A stretch of DNA of 64,000 bases. Source: Calamus simplicifolius (taxonomy: Eukaryota > Streptophyta > Magnoliopsida > Arecales > Arecaceae). The notes beneath the pieces are model-generated. The model was not told the DNA's origin, did no database searches, and saw nothing but the letters and a program-made list of their open reading frames with translations. A program made the translations under genes and the position numbers. Of the stretch, positions 44,718 to 56,903 are shown piece by piece; the first letter of the stretch is position 1, and every line of letters begins with the position of its first letter. The DNA is taken from positions 117,063 to 181,062 of the forward strand of contig UESW01005042.1 in NCBI GenBank assembly GCA_900491605.1, read 5' to 3'.

Positions 44718-47700
44718 CTATCTGTCAACACTAAGATATGTACAGATAATTAACCTGAAAGAAACTTTTAACAATGATTTTGAACAACAGTACAACCGGA
44801 CAGATATAAAAGTTTTCCCCAGTCTAAAAGTTTCCTCTGGTTTCAAGAAATTGTAACATTCCAGCTGCGTCATCTCTCCACCGTTTACTGGATCAAACTG
44901 GCACCGGTAGAAACTGCATTTTCAAGACAACATTAGGGTATGTTTAGAACAAAGACACAATGGCTTTAAAAATATCACACAAAGCCCATCCTGGGCTCTC
45001 ATGATGCCCAGAGAGCAGAGAAACTTGACATTCATAAAACTACCCTTGCGTACCAGCATGGGCAATAAGTCCCAAAAAAAGAAATAATGGACATAAACAT
45101 GACCATTGCCTTCATAGCAAGGTCACGTTAGAGGTGATAAATAAAGCTCACATGACTAATATGTTTCAGTAAATAGTTGAATGCAAAATTTCATTTGTGA
45201 ACACCGCAACATTTCAAAATTGAGAATTTTGTACCAAACAAGGAGATTTTAAGTTTCAACAAGAAACCAATTATCGAAGCTGACATCACATACCTTCCAT
45301 CCATCCCGAGGATCACAATGGTGTTCTTTTGGTGTCCAAATGCAACACTATATTGCAAGCCTTCATGCAAGCGATACTGGGCCACGGACCATTCTGAGTT
45401 GAAATACTTGGGCAAAACACCTAAGATGGAACAAAAGGGAGCTTTAAATTAAACAATCTATAAGACAACAGCTGATCGGGACCAGCATGCTATTTTCCAC
45501 AACAGCCGATTCTCATGTACAATTACCAATGCTAATGATATCATATTCCTGTGATTACAACACTTAAATCCAAGTAAATGGCAAACAAGTTTGAGAAATT
45601 TGCAACCTGACACGTTCTAACTCAAAAGGACCAGCTTGGTAACAAAAGGACCAGCTTTACCATGAACAATTGAATCAAATTTCTATGTCCAAATTCATCG
45701 CCAGAACCGAAAAGAGTACCATTGGCCTGTCTCAATACAGACAGTTCAAAAAGGGTGGAAAAGAACCTGTTGACTAAGTTAATTACACGGTCCTAATTCT
45801 TAGCCAATTAAACCCATCTGGACCATTTACAAGTTAGATCTCATCTATGACATCATTGAACTCAATTGCCACTCACAAATGAAGCACCACTCAGCATTGA
45901 ACTGAATCCTGGTCCAGCACAAGGAACACTAAAACAAACCAACATGATTATAAGTAGGGTTCCGACAAGCACAGTAAGATTTCCAAGGATGGAATTTTGT
46001 ATTTAAGCAAGACAATTGCAAGATGTTCAGGGAAAAGCATGGGAGATTAAATTTTGAAAAGGTTAAATCCATTACAATAAAAGTAAAGAATTAAAAATTC
46101 CCAAAAAGATCTAAATGACATGAAATGCTTAAAATGATTATTGACAATTTGTCAGGCCTACAGATGCACCGGAGTTGATGCAAGTTCAATCCATGAACTA
46201 CAATACCTGGTCCAATGTGATCTGAATCTGAAGGATGGAAGCAAGCAAGGTTTTTCTGGGTTTTTCCTTCCTCCCACTTTTGGGAGGCGAGACTGTTTTT
46301 TGGGTGGGAGTGGGCGGATGAACCAGACTGATCATGAACAGCTCAGGCTCAGACCAACAAAAAGGTGTAGTTGAGCTTCTTCAATTATGAATTAAGAAGC
46401 AAGCCAAGCCAAAGCTTGGGCCTCATTTAAAGCTCAGGTCATAAACAAGTCAAGCTCGAGTAATCTGGGCTTCCAAAAAACTTAACAGTATGCTTGTTCA
46501 AATTTGTCCAACTAGGAAATAAACAATGCTTTGACGTTTATGATCAAGCATATTTTCAGCTTGGCTTGAGCTGAATTACAACTTTGCTATAACAAGCCAA
46601 GACAGTGCAACCCAAAGCTCTTGTTGGCTTGGTGAATGAGAGCGTGGGATTGCTACAGGACAAAGAATGGAAGAACGATGCGCAAAGGTGGAATCATGCA
46701 AGTGAAATATCTATACAAAATATGTAGTATTACATTTTACATCATAACATCTATAACTCATTATTATACTTGGGTGGGGTCCATCAGGCAATCAGATTTG
46801 GATATTTGTGGAACCCAGGTCAAAAACAATTATCATATCAAATAGATCATATTGGATCTCAACCAGATTTATGTCCAAATCCAATCCATTGACAATCATA
46901 CCATCCACAGGAGCAAGAAAATTTTGCTACTGTACTTATTCATAAAGTCAAGATAAAATCAAGAGTAGAGCCGAGAGTCGCATTTGCAAGCAAAAACTGA
47001 AAAAGGAGATTTTCAACAAGTTGACCGTTCACCATGACAAAGTGATATCATATGTACTCATTGATCTTAAGTTCCTTTCCAGTTATTAAAGATTAACATG
47101 ATTTTTCTTTCAATCAAAATAAATTACTAGTCTGTCAAGGCAAACAAAATTCTTTCTGATAAAATATGGGCTATTTCGGTCAGCATTATTGCAATTAAAA
47201 AAAAAACTCCAGAATTATAGAATATCAATGGTCACATTAACAAACACAAATTAGATGGAAAACCAACCATCATCATGAGATCTTGTGTGAGTTTAAGAAA
47301 TCAGTTCATATGATTTCCTGTTGCATAAAGAATATCTAGGTATAATTACTATTTTAAATAAGTTAAATTAGATTACCTTTGATGAACGAGAGGGATGAAG
47401 TAGCTGGGGGATTTGGCTCTGGTGCAGGCCGGGGCCTATCATTTCCAGTCAATCCCAAATTAACTTTGAGGCTGAACACATGAACTGTTCCTTTGTCACT
47501 AGAGACCGCTAACCACTGCATGTTAGCAGAAAAGGCCAGGCTGTATATCTCTGCTCTGTCAGCACCCCTTCTTACCTAGAAAGAGAAGATTACCAATCAT
47601 ATCAGATCCAAAATCACTAAATGTAAAAGTGACGGGTTTTATTGAAAAAACTGCAGAGTCTGGAAACGTATTCTAAAAAATTTTAAAAAAAATATGCATG

Positions 47701-50700
47701 AACTGTAAAAATATGCATAAATGTTATTAGGGTCAAAAAAGTAAAGTCCAATAAAGCTGGTGGTGTGATTTACGCACAGGCTCACACAAACAAAGAGGCG
47801 AGAAAACAGTAAAATAAGCCTCGTATGCAACATTTCTCTACTGTGGGAAAGAATAACAACTCTCCTTGCAATTAAAGACATTCAGCACATCCGCCATATT
47901 TGGTGGAGACGCAACAAAAGTACATTTCAAGCCATGATACATAGATAAAATCATAGCAAGTATGAGTTCCATTAGAGATTCATATTCTATTATAGGTTTA
48001 ACATGAAATTTCTTTCAGTATATTTTCTTTGAAGGCATTAAAATGGAAGAAAATAAACCTTAAAAGTGCTCAAAAATTTATTTGTATTTGTTACGGCTGA
48101 AAGCTGAAAGTATAAAACATATGGGATTTACTCAGAATCTGTTGTATGCCACGGTTTTTATGTAACATTCGTTTTGACCAATGAAATCTAGGGATTTAAA
48201 AGTAATTTGAAGTTTTGAGTTTTATTTGGATATCTTCCGAATGATAAAAAAACAAAATCATAATTTTTCAGGGTGCGCGATAAAGCAGCATATGAAGACA
48301 GGAATTCAGGTGATATATTTGTATAGATAAGTGCAACACCATTAAGGGTAACAATCACTTAATGGTTACTTTCTCTAAAACCTTGGTACCTCAACTCAAA
48401 ACTCAGCCTCTTCTAGGTCACTGCCACCACAGTACATTATATAGCAGAAGCAGTCTGCCAAAGTCCATAAAATGGCTCGATCTCCATTCAGTCAAATAAC
48501 TTTGAAAACTGCATCCTGAAATACGAAAAATTAAAGCTCAGGCCCTCCTAAGGACTAAACCAAAGCAAGCCATGCTGCCTTCTACTCCTGCATCCAAGAT
48601 TCTCATATTCTTTAATATTGACGTGGGAATCTTGAATCACATCACCTGACTAGGAATGAAACAGTAAAATTTTCAGTGTGCCTTCCTTCTCTATTGTCTT
48701 ATCCCTGGTTCAAGATTCATTCAACAAAACAGATGGAAGACATATTTAATTGTGACTAACATATAACATAAAAATTTCTACATAACTAAAGGAGCAAGCT
48801 CGAGTCCAGCCAACCCACCTCAACTCAACTAACCCTTAACCCCAAACTAGTTGGGTTAGCTATCAAATCCAGCCAGCTGATTGACCTAATTATTAAAAGC
48901 ACATGGTCTAATATATCATATATTGAAAACAACAAAAAAATTACTTTGGAAGAAAATTCAGACATCAGAGTATTGGTTCTGATCTTGTATGCTACTAATG
49001 TACCTGATAATGGTTGATTATAATTGTATTACAAGTCAAAAGTCAAATTAACCAAGCTGTCATTCTACCAGAAAGAAATACCTCAGTCAATCAGGTCAAC
49101 AGAAATGAAAAAGTATGGAGGAAAGAAAGCATTCTAAAATATTAGTCCATGCAACAAACTACACAAATGCCGCCAAGTGACCCCACCTTATTGGGCCAAC
49201 ATGTTTCTCATATGCTGCCAAACATTGACCAAGAAAGACACAGGAGAACCTGCATTAGGGCCCACTAGGTTGGCTTTTAAAAATCCAGTCCATCATGCTC
49301 CTTACACGTGGCCTTCAATGGATGGAAAATGGCATAACCACTTTGGAAACCAACACCAACAAATTAAGTGTCAGTTTTTACTTCTCCCTCTTTTTACATA
49401 CTTCTCACCTCCTTTCCTTCCATCCTCCATCTCCTCTGCCTATCTTCTTCCTCTGCAACTTCATCTTTTTCCATAAATCTCATTATTTTTAACATGTTAG
49501 ATGCTAACCGTTCATGTTATGTTGTTCGCAAAACATGTGCATATTGCAACTGCTTTTTAGAACTTTGGAAAAAATCCAAGAAAAATAACCAATCAAAATA
49601 TAAATATTTAGCTTTTCTAATCCCACTCCTTCAAATTGCTTGCAATATAATCATCACAGAATACACCTAGGTCAAACAGCCTAAAAGAATTAGGCCTCAT
49701 TTAGGACAGCAGTTAGAACAGCAGCTGTGGGGAACAAATACTTATGGTAGTTGATGAGAAACAGTGGCTGTTGGCCCCCCAACAGCCATCCAAATGAAGC
49801 TTTAGAATGGTGACAAACTAGCATTTGGTTTTCTTTCTCTTTCTAAATTTAGAATTGAACACCATCAAAGAGAGAAAATGCAATAGGAAAGCCTTTAAAT
49901 TTGTTTGGTTATATACACACATAGAGAGACTTGATGAAAATTCATTTTTCAAATATCTTAATGCATTCATGTAGGTAGTCAATTTGATGTACATAAATTA
50001 TTAAACTTCAACTAAATATGCAGGCGCTAAAGAATCAGCCAAAGTACTCATTACCACTTCCCAACTAGCATCTTAGTCATGATTATTTGCAACCCAATAA
50101 AATATTATTAGCTTGAACTCCATCATCCCTCTACTCCAGCCTTTGAAGTACTAGCAATGAAGATCAAATTTGAAATCTTGCAGCAAGACAATTAACATTG
50201 CTACTCTTCAACTATTTGTTCTCTTTCCCACAAGGTATGGGAGGTTAGATCAGGAAGATTTAGCATTTCAGCATGTTGCAAGGTAAAGTATCTTGCAATC
50301 TTTCCAGCAGAGTTCTTGCTAGCACTCAGGTTTCTCAAAGGCTGATTATAGGAGGCAGAAGTGCTGTCTCAACTTTTCATTAACATCATCCAATATTGCA
50401 TGCCAAGGCCTATGAGAAGATGCCTAGTAGATAAAGGGGCAGTAAACTTCATATCCCATGTGGTGTTGGGAATTGGGACTTGGATGCATTAGTCCTTATG
50501 GCTTGTCTTTTTAGGTATGAATTAGGGCACAATAACTAAAATTATAATCTTACAAAGGTGTAAGTTCAGCCCCTCCATGCCTCAAATGACATTGATTTAG
50601 ACCCTTCCTTAATCATAATAAACAAAATACAAAAGATATATAAACAAAAAAGGCCAAGTAAACTCCGCCATAACATTAACTGGGTCATAACTTCACACTT

Positions 50701-53651
50701 TCTTTTGAAATTTTACCATTGAAAATAATTGAACACTTCTTTTTTCAAGTGATCACAAACAAAGTCCTAGATGATGGAAAAAGCCAAAAAGTGGATTACT
50801 AGGGAGAATCTAGTTACAACATCAGCTAATTTAGCTTCTCTCAACCAATATAAAGTCTGAATTAGAAGTGGTAAATCATATCAACAGGTCATAAACAGCT
50901 CATGTCAACTTAAGAGCATAACAATAAATAGATCAACCCGAACCCAGCCTGCTTGTTAATTGCGTCAAAGCTCTAGGCCCAAACCCGACCTGTATATTAT
51001 ACAGGTAACATAACATGACTGTAATCTATTTAATAATCAGGTCATGTTCGAGTTAACACGAATGCATAGCCTATTTTCAATCCGCGTAATCTGAAATCAA
51101 ATTTTACTCCATCTAACCTGTACAGTTCATGTAACCCATTTAAGACCAATTTAATTATAAAACAATTATATATCCACAATCATAACTAAAGTACAAAATT
51201 GTATGCCAATCCATTTACATCCGTTGGATCCCGCAAGATGACAAAATAATAACCTTGGCAATTAAAAATTAAAGGGTGAAATTAACTTAGATATGTTAAA
51301 TAGGTCTAGCATGTCATGTCTGGATTTGCATATCATGTTCCAAAAATTGACCTGTTTAATAATCAGATCAATTATGAGTCAATTGTGAGTTAGTGGGTCA
51401 ACTCGTAACACGACTTGTTTATTAATTGTGTTTGATGGGTCAATCCGATTTTGATCCGAACTCATTTATGCTCAACCCAATCTACTAAATCCGCATCAAG
51501 TTCGAGTTGTATTCATGAGTCATGTCCAAGCCATCCCTAATTTAAATGATGGTTCGACTGCTTTATAAGAGTTAGTAAACATGCAGCAAATAAACAAAAA
51601 AAAAAGAATGCTTAATATAGGCAAGTAAAAGAAAATTAGAGATATAGATGCAAGTAATTTCATGTTAGAATGCATTAAGGAAAAAATAATGAAAGAGTAA
51701 ATTTTGAGACAGTTGATCATTTAGAGAGTAAAAGCCAATAGTAGCTCAAATTATTTTGTCATACATGTTATGGTCAAATTAATCTGCTCAGTAAAGCATA
51801 GTCCAAAAGAAGTTGATATAAGCTTATGAGTGGCAATCCCTGCCATTGTTACATGTGGGTTAACATGTTTAGGAATTTTCATTCAAAATCAAAATTACAC
51901 AAGTCTTGTAAAACATAAAGTCAACCATTTATTAGAAAGCAACTAAAAGAGGGTTACAAATTCATTTCATGTCGCAGAACATTGTGATGGATGAAGTGAA
52001 CATAGTGACTGATGAAGTTGTTAACTTTTATATTCTTAGAAGGAATAGATTCTATTACTAACTTATCGCTCATCTTTTGAACTTGGATGTTGCTCAATAT
52101 ATACCTAATTCTCCTTGTTCATCTAAACACCATTTTTATTTTGCAGAGTCAAATACTATGAATCAATTTCAAGAACATGTGATTTATCAATTTATTCTAT
52201 GTCAATTACTTCCAAGATTCTCTTCATCTACTTGCAAGAGAAGCTTGTAAAATAGCCAGTGAAAAGAAAAAAGGGAGCAGATAACCATTAGAAGGTTTTG
52301 TCCTCATGAAGGAGAAGGCAACAACTTCTAGGGACTAGATATAAGTTGATTTTGCACTCCATAGCTCAAGTAATCAATTGTTTAACAACTTTATTGGTTG
52401 AATGCTCCATCATTCAAATGCTAGGAATCAACTCATAGAAGTTTTCTTGGATAAGAACCATCGACCTTAAAGCTCAATGTCTATGGAGGTTTAAAAGAGA
52501 GACTAGAGGATCAGTCTCGAAACATATCTTAAAATCAACCCTCAATTCTAGGAGCTTATGATGAACAGTTCTATAACTAAAGATCACCTTAATCATAAAG
52601 AAATAAACAGTAAGGAAACACGCATGCATCGAACTATAAAAGAATCAGGACTATTATGGATTCAAGGAAAGCAAGGCAAGCGTCTTACTTCTTGGAGAAG
52701 TGTTCCATCAAAGGTGCTGAAAATCCTGATGAGCGTGCCCTTGGTGCTGGCTGTGGCGATCAATCGCCCGTCCTGCGACAGTGCGAAGCACGCAATCCTT
52801 GAGTCATGAGCCATGATAAACTTGGTCCGGCGAGTCCCGTAGTGCTCCACCCTGACCTGGCCCTTCTGCCCCCCAGGGCAGACAAGGACAAGCGACCCCT
52901 GCTGCTGGGACACGGCGCAGAGCCCCTTGGGGTTCGGCACCGTGTCAATCTGGTGCACGAGCTTCAAATCGGCGAAATTGTACACGAAAATTTTATGGTC
53001 CAGCACCACGATGATCCGGTCTCGCCGGAGCCGAACAGCCCGGACCTCCGACCGGAAGGAGAGCTCCCCGATGCAGCGGCTTTGGTGGTCGTCCCAAATC
53101 ATGACCTTGTTGGGCGGGTAGTAGGGCTGCTGCCCGCCGCCGACGAGGGCCAAGATGTTGCACCGGAACAGCATCTCCACGACGCCGATCCCCCCGCCGT
53201 CGAAGTCTCGCCGGAAAATCTCCCGGAAGGGGTCGCAATTATAGATGCGGAAGCCCTGGTCGGTGCCGGCGGCGAAGCACCCGTGGTCCTGGTTGAACGA
53301 CAGGTGCAGCAGAGACGGCATCGCCGCGGCGGGTGGCGGCGAGGAGGAGGACGAGGCTGACGAGGACGGAAGCGTTGCCGTCAGCACCGGCGGTGTGGCG
53401 GGGATCGAATGGATGCCGGGGTTAGGGTTTTGGACAGAGAGGGGGTCGGGGGCGTCGTCACCCTCCGGCGGGTAGACGGCGGCGGAGGGGGAGGGGGAGG
53501 GGTCGGAGGATTGGGGTTGGGATCGGGGTTCGTCGTCGTGGTGGGGAAGGGGAAGGAAGGGGGGATTAGAGTTAGGGTTAGGGTTTGGGTTTGGGTTCGG
53601 GGTGGGGTTAGAGTTCGGCCACGAGGAGTGGGGTATGGAGAGGGCGGCCAT
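44718..53651 (-). CDS. ATG18A: ATG18a-type PROPPIN (WIPI homologue), four exons
   Basis: A beta-propeller that binds PI3P and PI(3,5)P2 and, with ATG2, supports autophagosome growth. Exons (minus): 53651-52689, 47575-47377, 45420-45294 and 44913-44718; 1485 nt, 494 codons, all phases agree. Residues 1-108 are disordered, with an Asn-Pro run at 13-30. The WD40 propeller starts near PSLLHLSFNQDHGCFAAGT and holds FRIYNCDPF, NKVMIWDDHQ and LIATASTKGTLIRIFSTFDG. The lipid-binding RRG motif (VRRGADRAEIYS, residues 322-325) begins exactly at the exon 1/2 junction. Exon 4 carries GGEMTQLECYNFLKPEETF, where family members I know of usually end; here the frame runs 35 residues further, perhaps from loss of one T before a TAG. 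Intron 1 is 5.1 kb and holds small transposons. Likely functional. Confidence 0.93.
46380..46620. repeat. Degenerate AGCTCAAG-rich repeat in ATG18a intron 2
   Basis: Words such as CAAGCCAAGCC, AAGTCAAGCTCGAG and GCTTGGCTTGAGCTGAATTA resemble the interior of the hAT-like element at 21668-22262. No clear TIR or TSD. Confidence 0.4.
49693..49801. mobile_element. Tourist-like mini-MITE, 109 bp
   Basis: The left end GGCCTCATTTAGGACAGC and the right end in reverse complement AGCTTCATTTGGATGGC form imperfect TIRs. TTA flanks both sides (49690-49692, 49802-49804). The centre contains the GTTGGCCCCCCAAC hairpin. Confidence 0.55.
50863..51539. mobile_element. hAT-like non-autonomous element in ATG18a intron 1
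   Basis: The left end TAGAAGTGGTAAATCATATC and the right end in reverse complement TAGGGATGGCTTGGACATG fit the hAT consensus TAGGGRTGGC. The interior repeats CAGGTCAT, AACCCGACC and GGGTCAA words. Flanking 8-mers GTCTGAAT and ATTTAAAT match at only 5 of 8, so the TSD is weak. Confidence 0.5.
53566..53606. repeat. Telomere-like repeats inside ATG18a exon 1
   Basis: GTTAGGGTTAGGGTTTGGG and GGTTTGGGTTCGGGG run on the plus strand, near variants of the plant TTTAGGG repeat. In the minus reading frame they encode the Asn-Pro run of residues 13-30. Confidence 0.8.
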
Positions 53652-54270
53652 GGGGGCGGGGGTAGGAGAGCTCGGGGAGTATCACGGGGCTGGAGGCGCA
53701 AAAGGTACCATCGGCGGACAAAATTCTCGGCGAGGCGAGGGATGTAGCCGGGAGCCGGGGGCCGGGGGCAGAAGATGGGGACGCGGTGCGTAGGATTAGA
53801 CGTGCCTTCTTGTCCTGGAGAGAAAATATTTAAATGGATGGATGTTCTGGAAGGGCAAAAATAGTGAATTTTAAATCTTCGCCCGTTCTTGGTTTTTTTT
53901 TTTTTTTTTATGGCAATCAATCACCATGCCGTAGAGTAGTAAATGGTTTCAAGGGTGATTGATAATAATTATTTATGTCCGCATTGGAATTTTTTCTTTC
54001 TTGCATTATTTAAATTGCCTTGTTCTGTAAATATTTGGGGAACCCCATCTTCATAGCTGAAGCCAAGGTTGCAACTGAGCAACCTGTGCCTAATTACTGA
54101 GCCTATCTGGTTTCTGATGTAGTTGTGGTTATCGTCTTTAAATTTTCTAATGAATATGATAAGACTACCTACCATCTTAATCGAAGGGTCATGGGTGACT
54201 AATTGCCAATCTTCTAAGGTCAGTTTTATGGTCCAAGTGTGAATCGTTTCCCCCAACTCTCTTTATGGTG
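53652..54270. promoter_or_regulatory. ATG18a upstream region
   Basis: Expected promoter and leader of ATG18a (minus strand), ending at the gypsy LTR at 54271. A run of about 16 T lies near 53893-53910. No definite TATA box. A minus frame 54256-53969 is unrecognised and has no start context or homology I can name. Confidence 0.4.
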
Positions 54271-54334
54271 TGTTGGTGGTATGGCTGATCCAATACCACC
54301 AGGGTTAACGATAAAGGAGACTAACGGCATCCCA

Positions 54335-54500
54335 TTTTGGCTCCCGAGGCATCATTCAACCTCCGAGGCCCGCTTCGGCCTTCGGAACATCATTCAACCT
54401 CCGACACCCGCTTCGGCTTCCGGAGCATCATTCAACCTTCGAGGCCCGCTTTGGCCTCCTTCAGCCTCGAGTTTTTCAGCCTCAGCCTTGAGCTTCCACC
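54335..54500. repeat. ~40-bp repeats in the LTR, shared with 61660-61815
   Basis: GCATCATTCAACCTCCGAGG and GCCCGCTTCGGCCTCC alternate in about three and a half copies. The same words recur at 61660-61815. Confidence 0.88.
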
Positions 54501-54574
54501 ATGGTCTGGCCCTTGAGACCAGTAGCTTATAGCTATGAGCCACCTGGCACGCCCACGTGGCCCACTACTCACTT

Positions 54575-54770
54575 GCTACAGTGCATCGCCATGCCCCATT
54601 AAGGCGTATGGCCCTCTACGTACCCATAACAGTGCATGGCCATACCCCGTTACGGCATGTGGTCCACCACTCGCCTGCAACTACGTATGGCCATATCCCG
54701 TTACGGAGTATGATCCACCGCTCGCCTACGGTCGCATGTGGCCATACCTCATAACGGCGCGCGCCTGGTG
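54575..54770. repeat. ~59-bp repeats in the LTR with TATGGCCATA palindromes
   Basis: Three to four units with CATGGCCATACCCCGTTACGG or CGTATGGCCATATCCC, each carrying two short palindromes (TATGGCCATA and CCGTTACGG). Confidence 0.75.
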
Positions 54771-54948
54771 CAACTATGGCCACTCGACACACGTAATATC
54801 GTACTTGCATGTAGCAAATGAAGCAGGACACCTCTGACATGCCTACGATCCGTCACTATCAGCCTTGCCTTTTTGTCCGTTATCGGGTAGTAGTATCTCG
54901 AAAGGATGAACCTTCTGGAAGCATGAGGGAGAAAGATCTTGAAACGGC

Positions 54949-54956
54949 TATAAAAA
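54949..54956 (+). promoter_or_regulatory. LTR TATA box
   Basis: TATAAAAA in CGGCTATAAAAAGGCCC, about 215 bp before the LTR end. Confidence 0.7.
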
Positions 54957-55166
54957 GGCCCACACTTGCGACAAAGGGAGGATTCTGAACCCTAACTCTC
55001 GAGCTTTCTTCTGCTAGCTAACTCTTGTCTGTTCCCGGGTGACTGACTTGAGCGTCGGAGGGTCCCCATCGGAACATCCGGTCTCCGGGGACTTTTCTTG
55101 CAGGAGTCCGGCGAGGAGGACCTCCATTTCCCTGGCGTTCAAGGAAGGTGACTCGGTGTCAACAGA

Positions 55167-55184
55167 TTGGCGCACCAGGAAGGG
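55167..55184 (+). other. Gypsy primer-binding site
   Basis: TTGGCGCACCAGGAAGGG begins two bases after the LTR end and resembles the site at 34490-34507 of the other Tat-type element. Confidence 0.75.
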
Positions 55185-55251
55185 GGGAGTGGAGAAGAGA
55201 AAAGCTTCGAACCTGTCAGCGACAACTTCTCTTTCCCTGAGCTCTCAAGCG

Positions 55252-56903
55252 ATGGTGACGACTCGTGCACGAGAGGTTTCCACCAGCCGTCCTGGGGGGC
55301 AGCGTCAAGGGGCTGATCCGCTAGCGGTTGGCCCCTCAGCTCCCCTAGCCAACGTTCCTGCACCACCACCACCGCAGCAGCTTCAAGAAGACCGGCTTGC
55401 CGCCCTCGCCGTATAAGTTCAATCTTTGGCAACGATGGTCCAAGGCCTGCAGCATCAAGCGGTGGCTGCGCAGCAACCGGAGTCCCTCCCGTCAGTGCCA
55501 GGAGTCATCCAACCCAGCCAGCACTCTTTTCGGAGGAGGTCTCCTGCCCGAGAAGCTTGCCACCTCCACGCTTCACCCAAGCCTCACCACCACGAAGCCT
55601 CCAAAAGGCCCCGGTCACCCTCTCGCCCGCTAGTGCATCTTCCAAGCGGCGGCATGGGAAAGAGGCGGAGCGCCTTCGTTAGCATCACCGCCACTCTCCC
55701 CCCTCCTCGGATTCCTTGAGGGAGGGGTCCTTCGACGGCAGAATAGCCAGCCGAGCTGAGCATCGGCTCGACGAGTACAATCAACGGTTGGAGGAGCTCA
55801 GCCGTCGGATCACCAACCCACCAGAGGTAGACTACGACAGTCGGCCACCGCTGTCCCGTCGGATCATGGAGGAGCCGATCTCAACCCGGTTCCGCCTTCC
55901 TCAGCTAGACTCGTATGACGGGACCATGGACCCCCTGGACCATTTAGAAAGTTATAAAGTCTTTATGCAGGTCCAGAGGGCAACCGATTCGCTCCTATGC
56001 ATCGCCTTCCCTGCCACTTTAAAAAAAGCTGCTCGAGCTTGGTACTCCCGCCTACCGCCGCGGAGTATCGACTCCTTTCGCTAGCTGGAGAAGGCCTTCC
56101 TGGCCCATTTTGATGCCTGTCGGAAGATTCCAAGGGTGGCAGACAGCCTCTTCTCTGTTCAGCAGAAGAGTGGCGAGTCCCTATGGGACTACGTCGCGCG
56201 GTTTAAGGAGGCAACCTTGGAGGTCTATATCCTCGAGGATTCGGTGGCCACCCTGGCCTTAAAGCGAAGGCTCCATCCCTTCCGCTTCGCGTCCTCCCTC
56301 GACAAGAAACCGCCCGGCTCCTACGCCGAGCTCCTGAGCCAGGCCCAGAAGTACATTTGCGCTAACGAGGCTGACTCCTTCCGGTGCGAGGCTAGCAGAA
56401 GTGCCACCAAGAAGCCGGCTCGTCCAGAGTTTGCTGAAGTTTGACCCAGAAGGCCTGAACCTCCTCGCCGACCTGACAACCGTCCTCGAGCTCCTGCACC
56501 AAGAGACGGGCCCTACACTCCTCTGCTCGCCCCGATATCGCACATCCTACTCGAGATCGAGAGTGAGCCTTATCTTCAGCGCCCTCCTCCAATGAACCCA
56601 AAGATCCCCCGTAACAAGAACCTCTACTGCCGCTACCACCAGGATCATGGCCACGACACCGACGATTGTCGCCAGCTGAAGAAGGCGATAGAGGACCTTA
56701 TCCAGCGTGGCCACCTGGGGAAGTTCGTCCAGAGGAACAACCCGGGAGCTCCTGGCCCATCAGCGCCTCCGCCACCGATGATCGACAATGCTCCAACTGA
56801 GAAGACGGTGATGATAATTTCCTGGGGGGCAGATGGCCCACCCAAGAGGCCAAGGGGGGAGGGAGAGTTAGATTCTGAATCCCTTTTTCTAAAAGGGACC
56901 TAG
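55252..56903 (+). pseudogene. Tat-type gag, frameshifted
   Basis: Starts MVTTRAREVSTSRPGG at 55252. Frames 55426-55719, 55716-56084 and 56136-56444 continue it. FRLPQLDSYDGTMDPLDHLE, ARAWYSRLPP and QKSGESLWDYVARFKE are hallmarks of the retrotransposon Gag domain. 56592-56903 carries YCRYHQDHGHDTDDC, the C-H-H-C zinc-binding motif of Tat Gag. At least three frame breaks and a stop after SIDSFR (56085) interrupt it. It would form the particle shell and bind element RNA. Confidence 0.88.

Larger units (their letters stand above)
47576..52688 (-). other. Intron 1 of ATG18a
   Basis: The donor is GTAAGAC after Glu321 and the acceptor TTTCTAG before GTAAGAAGG. The intron carries a Tourist-like MITE (49693-49801) and a hAT-like element (50863-51539). 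No exon-like frame or RNA gene was recognised in the rest. Confidence 0.85.
54271..55164 (+). repeat. 5' LTR of the Tat-type element
   Basis: 894 bp from TGTTGGTGG to GGTGTCAACA, giving TGTTG/CAACA ends. A promoter TATAAAAA lies at 54949-54956. Boundaries rest on these ends and the primer site, since the partner LTR is outside the window. Confidence 0.75.

Noticed and set aside
53566..53606. Interstitial telomere or chromosome-fusion scar
   Set aside because: Only a few degenerate units, within a conserved coding exon; too short for a fusion relic.
52806..53747. Long plus-strand frames opposite ATG18a exon 1, some Gly/Val-rich
   Set aside because: Shadows of the GC-rich antisense exon; the minus frame has the WD40 matches and agreeing splice phases.
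53969..54256. 95-codon minus-strand frame upstream of ATG18a
   Set aside because: Not recognised, no splice or start support, cut by the LTR; could be a relic but not supported as a gene.
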